Of a stretch of 64,000 bases of DNA, positions 1-8,715 are shown one piece after another. The first letter of the stretch is position 1; every line of letters begins with the position of its first letter. The notes under the pieces were generated by a model. The model was not told where the DNA came from. It saw nothing but the letters and a program-made list of their open reading frames with translations, and did not search any database. This stretch comes from Longimicrobium sp. (GTDB lineage Bacteria > Gemmatimonadota > Gemmatimonadetes > Longimicrobiales > Longimicrobiaceae): assembly GCF_036388275.1 (NCBI RefSeq), contig NZ_DASVSF010000059.1, forward strand, positions 1 through 64,000, given 5' to 3'. A program made the translations under genes and the position numbers.

Positions 1-870
1 GTACGAGTCGGCGGGGTACGGCGTTTCCGTGCGGTTCCACTCCTCCACCACCAGGCGGCGCTCCTCGTCCGACACCAGCGTCAGCCGGTCCACCGGCCGG
101 GTCTCGTCCGCCGCCATCCCCGCGAGCATCCGGCGCAGGTAGCCCGCGTAGCGCTCCACCGTTGCGCGGTCGAACAGCGCCGTCGCGAACACCACCTGGC
201 CCGCGACCCCGCCGTTCTCCTCCCCGAGTTCGAGCGACAGGTCGAGCCCGCCTGTCGAGCACCGCTCCGAAGCAGCCACCGCACCGGGCTCCAGGCCGGG
301 CAGCTCCGGGTCGCTCGCGGGTGCGTCCCGCCACACGAACGCCGCACGGAACAGCGATGTGGCGGAAGCGGCGCCGTCCGGCTGCACGAGCTCCACCACC
401 CGCTGAACGGGAACGTCCTGGTTCCGCAGCGCACCCCGCACCCGCGCCTCGACCCGGCCCAGCAGCTCCGCGGCCGTGGGCGAGCCCGACAGGTCCACCC
501 GCACCGGCAGCGCATTCCCGGAGCACCCGATCACCAGGTCCGCCTGCCCCGACAGCCGGCCCAGCACCGCGGCCCACCCCTCCAGCAGGACCGTGGAGAT
601 GTGCGAGCTGTGACGCATTCCGAGCGCTTTCAGGGCCGCAGCCAGCTCCTCGTCCAGTTCGAGCCGAACGATGGCCCCGGTGGGGTCCGGCTGCGCGGGG
701 CGCGGGCGGTCCGCCGGGAGCTCCAGCGGCTCCGGGGCATCCGCCAGCGTCTCCTGCCAGTACTCTGCCTGCTCCCGCGGCAGCCCGTCGCCGATCGCCG
801 GCAGTTCCGCCCGGACCGCGCTCACCGTCACCGGCGGTGTGGAGGAGGTCCGACCAGGAAGCACGTGCAT
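1..870 (-). CDS. Non-ribosomal peptide synthetase, N-terminal part (partial, runs off the left edge)
   Basis: This is the first 290 residues of an NRPS that continues beyond base 1. The protein reads as the C-terminal half of a condensation domain: a YWQETLADAP motif near residue 28, an LLEGWAAVLGRLSGQ helix near 90, VRVDLSG near 120, then the linker LVVEEWNRTETPYP that normally leads into an adenylation domain. The start is ATG at 870 with AGAGGAA about 10 bases upstream. Two things are odd. The N-terminal half of the domain, including the catalytic HHxxxDG, is absent. The stretch after LVIG that normally holds the PVAGR and GFFVNT motifs is also missing, so LVIG runs straight into CSGNALPVRV. 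The condensation domain is therefore probably inactive or a recombination relic, while the rest of the synthetase cannot be judged from here. Confidence 0.8.
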   Translation of the reverse strand, partial: MHVLPGRTSSTPPVTVSAVRAELPAIGDGLPREQAEYWQETLADAPEPLELPADRPRPAQPDPTGAIVRLELDEELAAALKALGMRHSSHISTVLLEGWAAVLGRLSGQADLVIGCSGNALPVRVDLSGSPTAAELLGRVEARVRGALRNQDVPVQRVVELVQPDGAASATSLFRAAFVWRDAPASDPELPGLEPGAVAASERCSTGGLDLSLELGEENGGVAGQVVFATALFDRATVERYAGYLRRMLAGMAADETRPVDRLTLVSDEERRLVVEEWNRTETPYPADSY

Positions 871-1836
871 AGACTGTATTCCTCTGGAAAAATCTCGCCT
901 GACACGTGAAATCGCGGGGCCTATGTGCCCCGCGGGATCCCTTGGTCTTGCCAGCTCACGTCATTCTCGACACTCGGTGACCGGCCCGGCCCGAGAGGAC
1001 CACAGCCTCCCATCACCGCCTCGTGATCGAGGCGGGGGGGAGACGGTCCAATGACCTCTAAGCCTTGGGGAGGATTGCGCGAATGTTGAAAAACAAACGA
1101 ATTCACGATAATACCGGCGCTTGCCGTGTGTCAACGGGCGTTTGGAGCCTGGCGTGCAGCTCGGGCACGGGGTCAGCGGGGGGACGAGTAGCCGGGTGCA
1201 TCATGGGGTCCGCTGCGGAATCCATTCGCTGTGCGACTGCTCAGCAGCCGAGTTGTCGTTCGCGGATCATCGAAGCAGCACGGGGTTTCAGGTGACCCCC
1301 CCCACACGGCGAGCCTCACCGCCGCCGGACTGTGTGGCGGTGAGCGGTCGGCTGCTCCGTGTTGAAGGCGGCTGCTTGTGGCGATCGTGGCCGGCGGACC
1401 GCGCCCGCGGGGGAACCCTGGGCCGCGCGCGGCAGCTGGAGCTGCTTCGCGGGCTCCCGCACCGTCGTGAGCTTCTTCCGGAAGGATCAGCGCGTCGACA
1501 GTAAAGAGTACGCCGTGGAATTCTTCGGTCTCCATGGAACGGCCACGCGCCGGTTGTTCTGCGCTCCTCCTTGCATGGCGACGACGCCCATCGTCACCTC
1601 CCCGTCGGCCCGTGGATGAACAGCGGTCACTCCGTCATCAGGGTCCTTTCCCCTTGCCTTGTTCCGCTGTAGGATTCACCGTCCGTCGTGACCGCCGTCC
1701 CCGGCCTCCGGAGCCGGTGTCCCGGTCGTATCGGGGCCCATACCACGGTTTCCCGGCCCGCGAAGCGGCTCGCGGCGCACCCTCCCGACTCTCGCCCCGC
1801 CCCCTCGCTGAAACCCCGTCCACAGGAACGACACCG
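871..1836. other. Long intergenic region between the divergent NRPS and TonB-receptor genes
   Basis: No convincing gene is seen in these 966 bases. The stretch at about 1083-1115 is AT-rich compared with its surroundings and holds a consensus-like promoter (annotated separately). The rest is GC-rich, and no reading frame has both a ribosome-binding site and protein-like composition. The TonB receptor start at 1837 leaves a leader of about 715 bases if transcription begins at that promoter. Confidence 0.6.
1086..1114 (+). promoter_or_regulatory. Consensus-like sigma-70 promoter
   Basis: TTGAAA (1086-1091) is followed by a 17-base spacer and TAATAC (1109-1114), each matching the sigma-70 consensus at five of six positions. 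It points towards the TonB receptor, whose start is over 700 bases downstream. It could drive that gene with a long leader, or a small RNA in between. It is a sequence match only. Confidence 0.45.
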
Positions 1837-4800
1837 ATGAACCGAGCATCTCGTTGTGTGGTGCTGCTGATCGCGGCGCTGGCCGGGTTCCTGGTGCCCC
1901 GAGCGGCATGGGCCCAGGTCACCACCGGGTCGCTCAGCGGCACGGTGACCTCGAGCACCGGCGAGCCCGTGGCGGGCGCCAGCGTGACCGCCGTCCACCA
2001 GCCCTCCGGAACGCGGTACTCGGGCGCCACCCGGGCCGATGGACGGTTCCAGCTTCCGGGAATGCGCGTCGGCGGGCCGTACACCGTCACCGTGGCGCGC
2101 CTGGGGCTGGGCACCCAGAGCCGCCAGGGGGTCGCCGTGAACCTGGGTTCCACCACCGACCTGTCGTTCCGCCTGGCCGAGGCGACCCTGGTCCTGGACG
2201 AGGTGACAGTGCAGGGGCAGCGGGCGGGCGCGGTGTTCAGCCCCGACCGCACCGGGGCGGCGACGACGGTCGCGCGCGAGCAGATCGACGCGATGCCCAC
2301 GGTCAGCCGCCGCATCGAGGACTTCGCCCGGCTGACCCCCCAGGCGAGCGGCGGGCTGTCGTTCGCGGGCACCGACAACCGGCTGAACAACATCACGGTC
2401 GACGGTTCGTACTTCAACAACTCGTTCGGCCTGGCGGGCGCGCCGGGGCAGCGGACGGGCGTGGCGCCCATCTCCCTGGACGCCATCGAGCAGGTGCAGG
2501 TGAACGTGGCGCCCTTCGACGTGCGCCAGGGCAACTTCGTCGGCGCGGGGGTGAACACCGTTACCCGCAGCGGCACCAACGAGCTGCATGGCGCGCTGCG
2601 GTTCGACTTCCGCGACGAGGGGCTGGTGGGCGACCAGGCCGGCGCCACCCCGTTCACGCCGGCCCAGTTCGACTTCCGGCAGTTCGGCGGCTGGCTCTCG
2701 GGCCCCATCGTCAAGAACCGCCTGTTCTTTTTCGTGAACCTGGAGCGCGAGTCGCTGACGGAGCCGGGCACCACCTTCCGGGCGAACACGGGGACCGAGG
2801 CCGCCGAGGGGAGCACCACGCGCGTGCTGGAGTCGGACCTGACTGCCCTGAGCACCTTCCTGGGCACCAACTTCGACTACCAGACGGGCCCGTTCCAGGG
2901 CTATGAGCACGAAGTTCCCGGTACCCGCTTCCTGGCCAAGCTGGACTACAACATCAACGACGGGAACCGGCTCAGCCTGCGGTACAACCACCTGGATTCC
3001 GAGGCCGACGTCCTGCTTTCGAACTCGTCGTCGCTGGGTTTCGGTACCCGGCGCACGAACCTGACCGCGCTGAACTTCCAGGGCTCCAACTACAGCATCA
3101 CGGAAAACATCCGCTCGCTGGTGGGGGAGTGGAACTCGCAGTTCCGGGGGAACTGGGCCAACAACATGATCCTGGGCTACACCTTCCAGGACGAGAGCCG
3201 CGGGACCACGGGCGAGCTGTTCCCCTTCGTCGACATCCTGAACGAGGGAAGCGTGTACACCTCGTTCGGCACGGAACCCTTCACCCCCAACAACGAGCTT
3301 CGCTACAGCAGCCTGCAGTTCCAGAACAACGTCACGCGGTTCGGCACCTACCACACGCAGACCTTCGGGATCAGCGCCGAGCGGTACGAGTCGGAGAACG
3401 TGTTCTTCCCGGGGTCGCAGAGCGTGTACGTGTACAACTCGCTCGCCGACTTCTACGCCGACGCCAACGGCTACCTGGCCAACCCCAACCGCACCACGTC
3501 GCCCGTGTCCCTGCGGCGCTTCCAGGTGCGCTGGGCCAACATCCCGGGGCAGGACAAGCCGGTGCAGCCCCTGGAGGTCTTCTATACCGGGGGCTACGCC
3601 CAGAACGAGTGGCGCCCCAACGGGCGGTTCACGCTCACCACCGGCCTGCGCGTGGACGTGCCGGTGTTCGGCAACACGGCGTACACCAACGAGGCGGCCG
3701 ACCTGCTGACCTTCCGCGACGAGAACGGCCGCGACGTGAAGTACAGCACGGGCAAGCTTCCGGACCCGGCGCCCCTGTTCTCGCCCCGCCTGGGCTTCAA
3801 CTGGGACGTGCTGGGCACCCGCTCCACGCAGGTTCGCGGCGGAACCGGCGTGTTCACCGGGCGTCCGGCGTTCGTGTGGATCAGCAACCAGATCGGCACC
3901 ACCGGCGTGCTGACGGGCTTCGAGCAGCTCGACAACACCACCGCCCGCCCGTTCAATCCCGATCCGAACACCTACAAGCCCAAGAACGTCACCGGCGCCC
4001 CGGCCTCGAGCTACGAGCTGGCGCTGACCGACCCCGACTTCCGGTTCCCGCAGGTGTGGCGCACCAACCTGGCCGTGGACCAGCGGCTTCCGCTGGGGCT
4101 GGTGGCCACCTTCGAATACCTGTACGGCCGCGACCTGAACGGCGTGTACTACATCAACGCCAACCTGGCGCCGGCCAACACCGCCTTCACCGGCCCCGAC
4201 CCCCGGCCGCGCTGGACGTCGGCCAGCGGCCGCTGCCCCACGGTGTCGGGCGGCTTCAACCGCCTGAACTGCAACGTCGCGAACGCGGTGGTGCTGAAGA
4301 ACGGGGACGAGGGCAGGTCGTGGAACCTGTCGGCCTCGCTGGAGCGCCCCTTCGCGCGCGGGGTGTTCGCGAAGGTGGCGTACAGCTACGGCGAGGCCAG
4401 GAACACGGTGGACGCCGGCTCCATCGCGTTCGGGTCGTGGAACAACAATCCGCACGCGGGCGACCCCAACAACCCCGGCCTGGGCTTCTCGGCGAACTCG
4501 CCGGGGCACCGGGTGTTCGCCGCGCTTTCCGCGCGCCGCGACCTGTTCGGCTTCGGCGCCACCACGGTCTCGCTGTTCTGGGAGGGCCGCAACGGCGGCA
4601 CCGCGAGCTACGTGTACGGCGGCGACATGAACGGCGACGGCGGCACCAGCAACGACCTGCTGTACGTGCCGCGCGACGCCTCGGAGATGAACTTCCAGCA
4701 GTACACGCAGACCGTGGGCTCCGGGGCGAGTGCCAAGACGTTCACGTTCACGGCCGCGCAGCAGGCCGAGGCCTTCGAGGCGTTCATCCAGCAGGACCGC

Positions 4801-5157
4801 TACCTGCGGGAGCACCGCGGCGAGTACGTGGAGCGCAACGCCGTGTTCCTGCCCATGGTGTACCGGATGGACTTCTCGGTGTCGCAGCAGCTCGCCTCGC
4901 GCATCGGCGGCCGGCGGCACGGCCTGGAGCTGCGCGCCGACGTGCTGAACTTCGCCAACCTGCTGAGCAGCGGCTACGGGACGGGCTTCGCGTTCGTCAC
5001 CATGCAGCCGGTGCTGCCGGCGGGGGCCAACGCCGCGGGTCAGCCCCAGTTCCGCCTGCGGAACATCAACGGCGAGCTGATCACCGAAACGTTCACGCGG
5101 ACCGCCACCACGGCCGACGTTTACCGGGTGCAGCTGGGCCTGCGCTACCTGTTCTGA
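1837..5157 (+). CDS. TonB-dependent receptor with N-terminal carboxypeptidase-regulatory-like domain (Oar-like)
   Basis: The 1,106-residue protein is an outer-membrane transporter that would import a large ligand using energy from TonB-ExbB-ExbD. Residues 1-27 are a signal peptide ending AAWAQ. Residues 28-120 form a CarboxypepD_reg-like beta-sandwich (GTVTSSTGEPVAGASV). A plug domain follows (NNITVDGSYFNNSFGL near residue 190), then a long beta-barrel ending in the aromatic residue of LRYLF, typical of outer-membrane barrels. ATG at 1837 was chosen because it begins the signal peptide and has AGGAA 9 bases upstream; the frame is open further upstream but not protein-like. It stands alone, with a terminator 170 bases downstream. 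The substrate is unknown; oligosaccharides or peptides are usual for this architecture. Confidence 0.92.
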   Translation: MNRASRCVVLLIAALAGFLVPRAAWAQVTTGSLSGTVTSSTGEPVAGASVTAVHQPSGTRYSGATRADGRFQLPGMRVGGPYTVTVARLGLGTQSRQGVAVNLGSTTDLSFRLAEATLVLDEVTVQGQRAGAVFSPDRTGAATTVAREQIDAMPTVSRRIEDFARLTPQASGGLSFAGTDNRLNNITVDGSYFNNSFGLAGAPGQRTGVAPISLDAIEQVQVNVAPFDVRQGNFVGAGVNTVTRSGTNELHGALRFDFRDEGLVGDQAGATPFTPAQFDFRQFGGWLSGPIVKNRLFFFVNLERESLTEPGTTFRANTGTEAAEGSTTRVLESDLTALSTFLGTNFDYQTGPFQGYEHEVPGTRFLAKLDYNINDGNRLSLRYNHLDSEADVLLSNSSSLGFGTRRTNLTALNFQGSNYSITENIRSLVGEWNSQFRGNWANNMILGYTFQDESRGTTGELFPFVDILNEGSVYTSFGTEPFTPNNELRYSSLQFQNNVTRFGTYHTQTFGISAERYESENVFFPGSQSVYVYNSLADFYADANGYLANPNRTTSPVSLRRFQVRWANIPGQDKPVQPLEVFYTGGYAQNEWRPNGRFTLTTGLRVDVPVFGNTAYTNEAADLLTFRDENGRDVKYSTGKLPDPAPLFSPRLGFNWDVLGTRSTQVRGGTGVFTGRPAFVWISNQIGTTGVLTGFEQLDNTTARPFNPDPNTYKPKNVTGAPASSYELALTDPDFRFPQVWRTNLAVDQRLPLGLVATFEYLYGRDLNGVYYINANLAPANTAFTGPDPRPRWTSASGRCPTVSGGFNRLNCNVANAVVLKNGDEGRSWNLSASLERPFARGVFAKVAYSYGEARNTVDAGSIAFGSWNNNPHAGDPNNPGLGFSANSPGHRVFAALSARRDLFGFGATTVSLFWEGRNGGTASYVYGGDMNGDGGTSNDLLYVPRDASEMNFQQYTQTVGSGASAKTFTFTAAQQAEAFEAFIQQDRYLREHRGEYVERNAVFLPMVYRMDFSVSQQLASRIGGRRHGLELRADVLNFANLLSSGYGTGFAFVTMQPVLPAGANAAGQPQFRLRNINGELITETFTRTATTADVYRVQLGLRYLF

Positions 5158-5327
5158 TTGTTCGTTTTGTTCACGTCCACCATGGCCAGCGCAGCCGGCC
5201 AATGAAGATGTTTCGTGATCGACAACGATCGACAAAGTTGTTCCTGATCCGAAAAACGATTGCTGGATCCGGGTACGCGACAGAAGAGACCTCCGCGATT
5301 GGCCGCTCGGAGACGGAGGAATACGCC

Positions 5328-5359
5328 AAAGAGGGTTGTGCGGTCGCACAACCCTCTTT
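5328..5359. terminator. Bidirectional hairpin terminator
   Basis: A perfect 13-bp stem (5328-5340 with 5347-5359) encloses the 6-base loop CGGTCG. The outer pairs are A/T, giving T-rich flanks on both strands. It lies between the convergent TonB receptor and the NmrA-like gene, and could serve both. Confidence 0.85.
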
Positions 5360-5449
5360 GCTGCGCAGGGAGGGGAGGGCGGCGGGTTCGCCGAGAGGCT
5401 GCGCGACTGAGCGCCGCACCCGGGTCACACGCTGTCGGGAAGCGCCGCC

Positions 5450-6301
5450 TCAGCGGCCGGAGAAGGCCTCTCGCACCAGGTCCTGCAACGCGCGTGGCTT
5501 CCGCCCGGAGAGGCGCTCGACGTCACCCGTCACGATGTCGAAGCCGCCCTGCACGAACTTCTCCTGGATCGAGAGGATCACGCCCACGATCGGAGCCGGG
5601 AGTCCCGCCTGCTCCATCCCCTGGCGCAGCACGGCCTCGGGAAGCACGAGGAAGGAGAACGGCTGCCCTGACGCATCGGCCACCAACGCCGCCCGCTCGG
5701 CGCCCGTAAGGCTCCCGGGCCCCGTCGCGTTGTAGATCGCTCCGACGTGTCCTTCGCTACTGAGAATCCCTGCGGCCGCCCCGGCTACATCCTCGCGCGA
5801 AACGAACGCCACGCGATTCTCACCGAGGCCGGTCAGCACGCCTCCGGCGAGCGACATCCGCGCTTCCTGCAGGAGCGCCTCGGCATAGTAGTTCATGCGC
5901 AGGATCGTCCAGCGTGGCGCCGTCCGAATCAGGTGCTGCTCGGCGGTCCAGTAGGAGGCATAGATGTCGGGCTCCTCGGCGGCCCGCGTCCCCGCCGACG
6001 ACATGAGCACGATGTGCCCCACGCCGGCCTCCACGGCGGCGTCGATGGCGGCGACCGACTGCCCCGCACGACGGCCGGGACCCATCTCGCCGGTGGGGAT
6101 GATCAGCAGCCGGTCCAGCCCGGCATATGCTTCGGCGAGAGTTTCCGGCCGGTCGTAGTCGCCCAGCCGTCCCCTCACCGGAGCAGACACCCGCTCGGGG
6201 GAGCGGGAGATCCCGACGATGTCGTGGCTGCCGCGGCGTACGAGCTCCGCCACGGTGGCGGCTCCGAGCTGTCCGCTCGCTCCGCTGATTCCGATCCGCA
6301 T
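5450..6301 (-). CDS. NmrA-like NAD(P)-binding oxidoreductase (SDR superfamily)
   Basis: The 283-residue protein has the N-terminal Rossmann motif GISGASGQLG (residues 4-13), followed by the pattern of atypical short-chain dehydrogenases of the NmrA/QOR2 type. Such proteins bind NAD(P)H and act as quinone reductases or redox sensors. The size is normal for the family. It is the last gene of a minus-strand group with the DoxX and LLM flavin-enzyme genes, with gaps of 33 and 54 bases. The group is divergent from an HxlR regulator, a common arrangement for genes induced by quinones or other electrophiles. The substrate is not known. Confidence 0.85.
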   Translation of the reverse strand: MRIGISGASGQLGAATVAELVRRGSHDIVGISRSPERVSAPVRGRLGDYDRPETLAEAYAGLDRLLIIPTGEMGPGRRAGQSVAAIDAAVEAGVGHIVLMSSAGTRAAEEPDIYASYWTAEQHLIRTAPRWTILRMNYYAEALLQEARMSLAGGVLTGLGENRVAFVSREDVAGAAAGILSSEGHVGAIYNATGPGSLTGAERAALVADASGQPFSFLVLPEAVLRQGMEQAGLPAPIVGVILSIQEKFVQGGFDIVTGDVERLSGRKPRALQDLVREAFSGR

Positions 6302-6334
6302 TTCCGTTTCTCTCGGCTGTTGTGTGTGCGACGG

Positions 6335-6763
6335 TCAGGTACGTGGCGCGATGCGCGCCGGACCCGAACGCCCCCACGCCACGCAGGCGGCGAGGAGCGC
6401 GGGGATGAGGTTGAAGGCGAGCACGCTGGCCTCGCCGCGGGTCACGTGGAAGGCGGCGGCGAGCGCCATGACCACGGCCAATGCGGCCGCCGCCAGCGGC
6501 GTCAGCCACGGCTTGATCCGGGTCGCCGCCGGAAGCACGAGGCCGATGCCGCCGGCGATCTCCGCGAACCCGATGAAGCGGGCGAGCCACACGGGCACGC
6601 CGGTGATCCACGGCGAGGACTGTGCGGCCTCCGCGATCGGCTTCAGGCCGTGGTTGATGCCGGCCATCAGGAAGAAGGCGGCCAGAAGCACCTGGAGGGC
6701 CCACAACGTGATGTGCAGCGGGCGACTCCGGACGGGAGATGCAGGCAGCCGGTCAGCGGGCAT
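6335..6763 (-). CDS. DoxX family integral membrane protein
   Basis: The 142-residue protein has four hydrophobic helices (around residues 18-36, 56-75, 85-104 and 112-130), the size and topology of the DoxX family. The segment FLMAGINHGLKPI resembles the conserved first helix. DoxX proteins are small inner-membrane subunits linked to quinone or thiol redox chemistry and oxidative stress. It lies between an NmrA-like reductase and an LLM flavin enzyme in the same operon, which supports a redox role. The exact reaction cannot be told from the sequence. Confidence 0.85.
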   Translation of the reverse strand: MPADRLPASPVRSRPLHITLWALQVLLAAFFLMAGINHGLKPIAEAAQSSPWITGVPVWLARFIGFAEIAGGIGLVLPAATRIKPWLTPLAAAALAVVMALAAAFHVTRGEASVLAFNLIPALLAACVAWGRSGPARIAPRT

Positions 6764-6817
6764 ATTCGTGCTGGTTCAGAAGGGTTGATGCGCGTGGCGC
6801 GCGTGACTGTCCGGGGA

Positions 6818-7864
6818 TCATAGCCCCTCCAGTGCCTTGCGGACCTGCGGAAGCACCCGGGTGCCCAGCAGCTCGATGCTTTTCAGGAAGCTGGCGTGCG
6901 GCATCCCGCCCACATCCATCTGCAGGATCTGCCGCGAGTGGCCGAGAAGCTCGTGCAGGTGAAGGATTCGGTCGGCGATCTCGTCGGGGCCGCCGGCGAA
7001 CACCATTCCGTCCCGCTCCATGTCGCGCTCACGGCCAGAAGGGGCCCGTCCAGCGCGGCCGATCTCCGCCATGCCGGTCTCGAACATCCGGAGTTCGTGC
7101 TCCAGATAGGTTGCCTTCGTCTGGCGGTCGTTCTCACCGACGAACCCGTGCACTGCCACGGCGACGTCCGCCGCTTCCTTCGGGTGGCCGATCCTGGCCC
7201 ATGCGTCGCGGTAGGCGCGGCCGTACTGCGCCCAGTGCTCCGGGGTCCCACCGAGGATGCCGAGGAACATCGGCAGCCCAAGGTCCACCGCCCGCAGAAC
7301 GGACGCCGGGCTGCCGCCGGTGCCGAGCCAGACCCGCAGCGGCTCCTCCGGCCGCGGGACGACGAGCATGTCCTCCAGCGGCCGGCGGCGGTGGGGGCCG
7401 CTCCAGGTCACACGCTCGTTCTGGTTCAGCTCCAGCAGCAGATCCAGCTTGGAGTTGAAGAGCACGTCGTACTCGCGCTCGTCCTCATCGAAGATCGGGA
7501 ACGTGATCGCCGATGATCCGCGGCCGGCGACGATTTCGATGCGGCCGGGTGCGATTGCCGCGGCCGTAGCCATCTGCTGGAAGACACGGATCGGCTCCTC
7601 CGTGGACAGCACGGTGACCGTCGTCCCGAGCTTGATTTCCTTCGTCGACGCCGCGGCGGCGATGACCAGCGAGGTCGGCGACGATACAGGCATCGAGCGG
7701 GTGTGATGCTCCCCGAAGCCGAAGAAGCCGAGGCCGGCCTCTTCGGCCAGGTGCACCGCTTCGAGAGCGTGGCGGATCGCCTGCGCGGTGGAACCGCTCG
7801 TTGCGCGCGGCGTGTTGCCGAACGTGTAGACCCCGAGTTCGAGTGGCTTCGAGTTCGGTGTCAT
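6818..7864 (-). CDS. LLM class flavin-dependent oxidoreductase (luciferase-like)
   Basis: The 348-residue protein is a bacterial-luciferase-like TIM-barrel enzyme using FMN or F420. Typical features are ELGVYTFGN at the N terminus, GFGEHH near residue 60, TVTVLSTEEPIRVFQQMAT, and the ligand-binding segment IVAGRGSS. ATG at 7864 was chosen over an upstream in-frame start at 7939 because it has GGAG five bases upstream and matches the family N terminus. It is the first gene of the LLM-DoxX-NmrA group. The divergent HxlR gene starts 125 bases away, and paired palindromes lie in the gap. The substrate is unknown. Confidence 0.9.
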   Translation of the reverse strand: MTPNSKPLELGVYTFGNTPRATSGSTAQAIRHALEAVHLAEEAGLGFFGFGEHHTRSMPVSSPTSLVIAAAASTKEIKLGTTVTVLSTEEPIRVFQQMATAAAIAPGRIEIVAGRGSSAITFPIFDEDEREYDVLFNSKLDLLLELNQNERVTWSGPHRRRPLEDMLVVPRPEEPLRVWLGTGGSPASVLRAVDLGLPMFLGILGGTPEHWAQYGRAYRDAWARIGHPKEAADVAVAVHGFVGENDRQTKATYLEHELRMFETGMAEIGRAGRAPSGRERDMERDGMVFAGGPDEIADRILHLHELLGHSRQILQMDVGGMPHASFLKSIELLGTRVLPQVRKALEGL

Positions 7865-7899
7865 ATTTGCTCCGGATGCTGGTATCCGATCGGTTGTAA

Positions 7900-7933
7900 G
7901 TTCCCAAGAGGAACCGTCTCCAACATATTGGAG
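7900..7933. promoter_or_regulatory. Two adjacent palindromes, candidate HxlR operator
   Basis: GTTCC-CAAGA-GGAAC (7900-7914) is followed three bases later by CTCCAA-CATA-TTGGAG (7918-7933). Both are perfect inverted repeats. They sit in the 125-base gap between the LLM oxidoreductase and hxlR-type genes, where they could control both directions. HxlR regulators are winged-helix dimers that usually bind such dyads in divergent gaps. Binding itself is inferred. Confidence 0.55.
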
Positions 7934-7989
7934 TGTCACGGCATCTGGAAGAACGCACGCACACGTGCCTCAGTAACCTGGAGGGAACC

Positions 7990-8430
7990 ATGGCCACAGC
8001 TGCCCGCACGACCGCACCTCGTCCCAGACGTGCTGCGGCGGCCCCGATTTCCGCCGCGCACGAGTCGATGGGCTGCCGCGCCCACGAGGTACTCGCGCGC
8101 GTGGGGGACAAGTGGTCCGTGTACGTGATCCACGTCCTCGGCGAGGCAGGAACGCTTCGGTTCAGTGAGCTGCGGCGGCGGGTGGAAGGCATCAGCCAGC
8201 GGATGCTGACGGTGACGCTTCGGAGCCTGGAGCGGGACGGGCTGGTTTCGCGGACCATGTACCCCGAGGTGCCGCCGCGTGTGGAATACGCCCTTACTCC
8301 GCTCGCCCTGACGTTGCGCGACATTGTCGGGCAGCTCGTCCGGTGGTCCCAGGACCACCTGGTGGAGATCGACGCGGCGCGTGATCGGTACGACGCGCAG
8401 GTCTCCGGCTGGGCGCCGGCCGAAGAGTGA
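7990..8430 (+). CDS. HxlR family winged-helix transcriptional regulator
   Basis: The 146-residue protein carries the HxlR fold from about residue 22. CRAHEVLARVGDKWS begins the domain, FSELRRRVEGISQRMLT is the recognition region, and LRSLERDGLVSRTMYPEVPPRVEY is split between helix and wing. A cysteine in the opening motif (GCRAHEVL) is at the position used for redox or aldehyde sensing in several family members. The start at 7990 has GGAGGG five bases upstream. It is divergent from the LLM-DoxX-NmrA group and probably regulates it and itself. Confidence 0.92.
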   Translation: MATAARTTAPRPRRAAAAPISAAHESMGCRAHEVLARVGDKWSVYVIHVLGEAGTLRFSELRRRVEGISQRMLTVTLRSLERDGLVSRTMYPEVPPRVEYALTPLALTLRDIVGQLVRWSQDHLVEIDAARDRYDAQVSGWAPAEE

Positions 8431-8435
8431 CCCAC

Positions 8436-8457
8436 GGTCCCGGCGCGATCCGGGACC
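8436..8457 (+). terminator. Hairpin after the HxlR gene
   Basis: GGTCCCGG (8436-8443) and CCGGGACC (8450-8457) form a perfect 8-bp stem with a 6-base loop, 5 bases after the stop codon. There is no T-run, so it may be a weak terminator or only an mRNA-end stabiliser. Confidence 0.5.
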
Positions 8458-8715
8458 ATCAATCGGCTCTCTACGCTCGGTGCGATCCGCGGCAGCGGTG
8501 ACAAGGCGGCCGAGGCTGGCGACGTGGAGCTCGTGCGCAGCGACCCGCGCGACGTGCCCCGAACGATCGAGCTGTCCGCGTCACGTACCGGCGGGCCATA
8601 CCGGTGCAGCTGGGCCGCGGTACCTTTTTCCGGCGGCGGGCCAGGCCCCTCCGTGCCCCTCTGGCACTGCACGTGCGCCAGTGGCACCCATGCGTTTCTC
8701 CCCCGGATCCCGACC

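Noticed and set aside
1173..1535. Minus-strand frame starting METEEFHGVLFTVDALILPE, possible small peptide gene
   Set aside because: The first 20 residues look protein-like, but there is no ribosome-binding site and the rest is Arg/Pro-rich without structure.
1627..5349. A 1,240-residue open frame on the minus strand, antisense to the TonB receptor
   Set aside because: Composition is Arg/Val/His/Gly-rich with no domains; it is a by-product of GC-rich codon use in the real gene.
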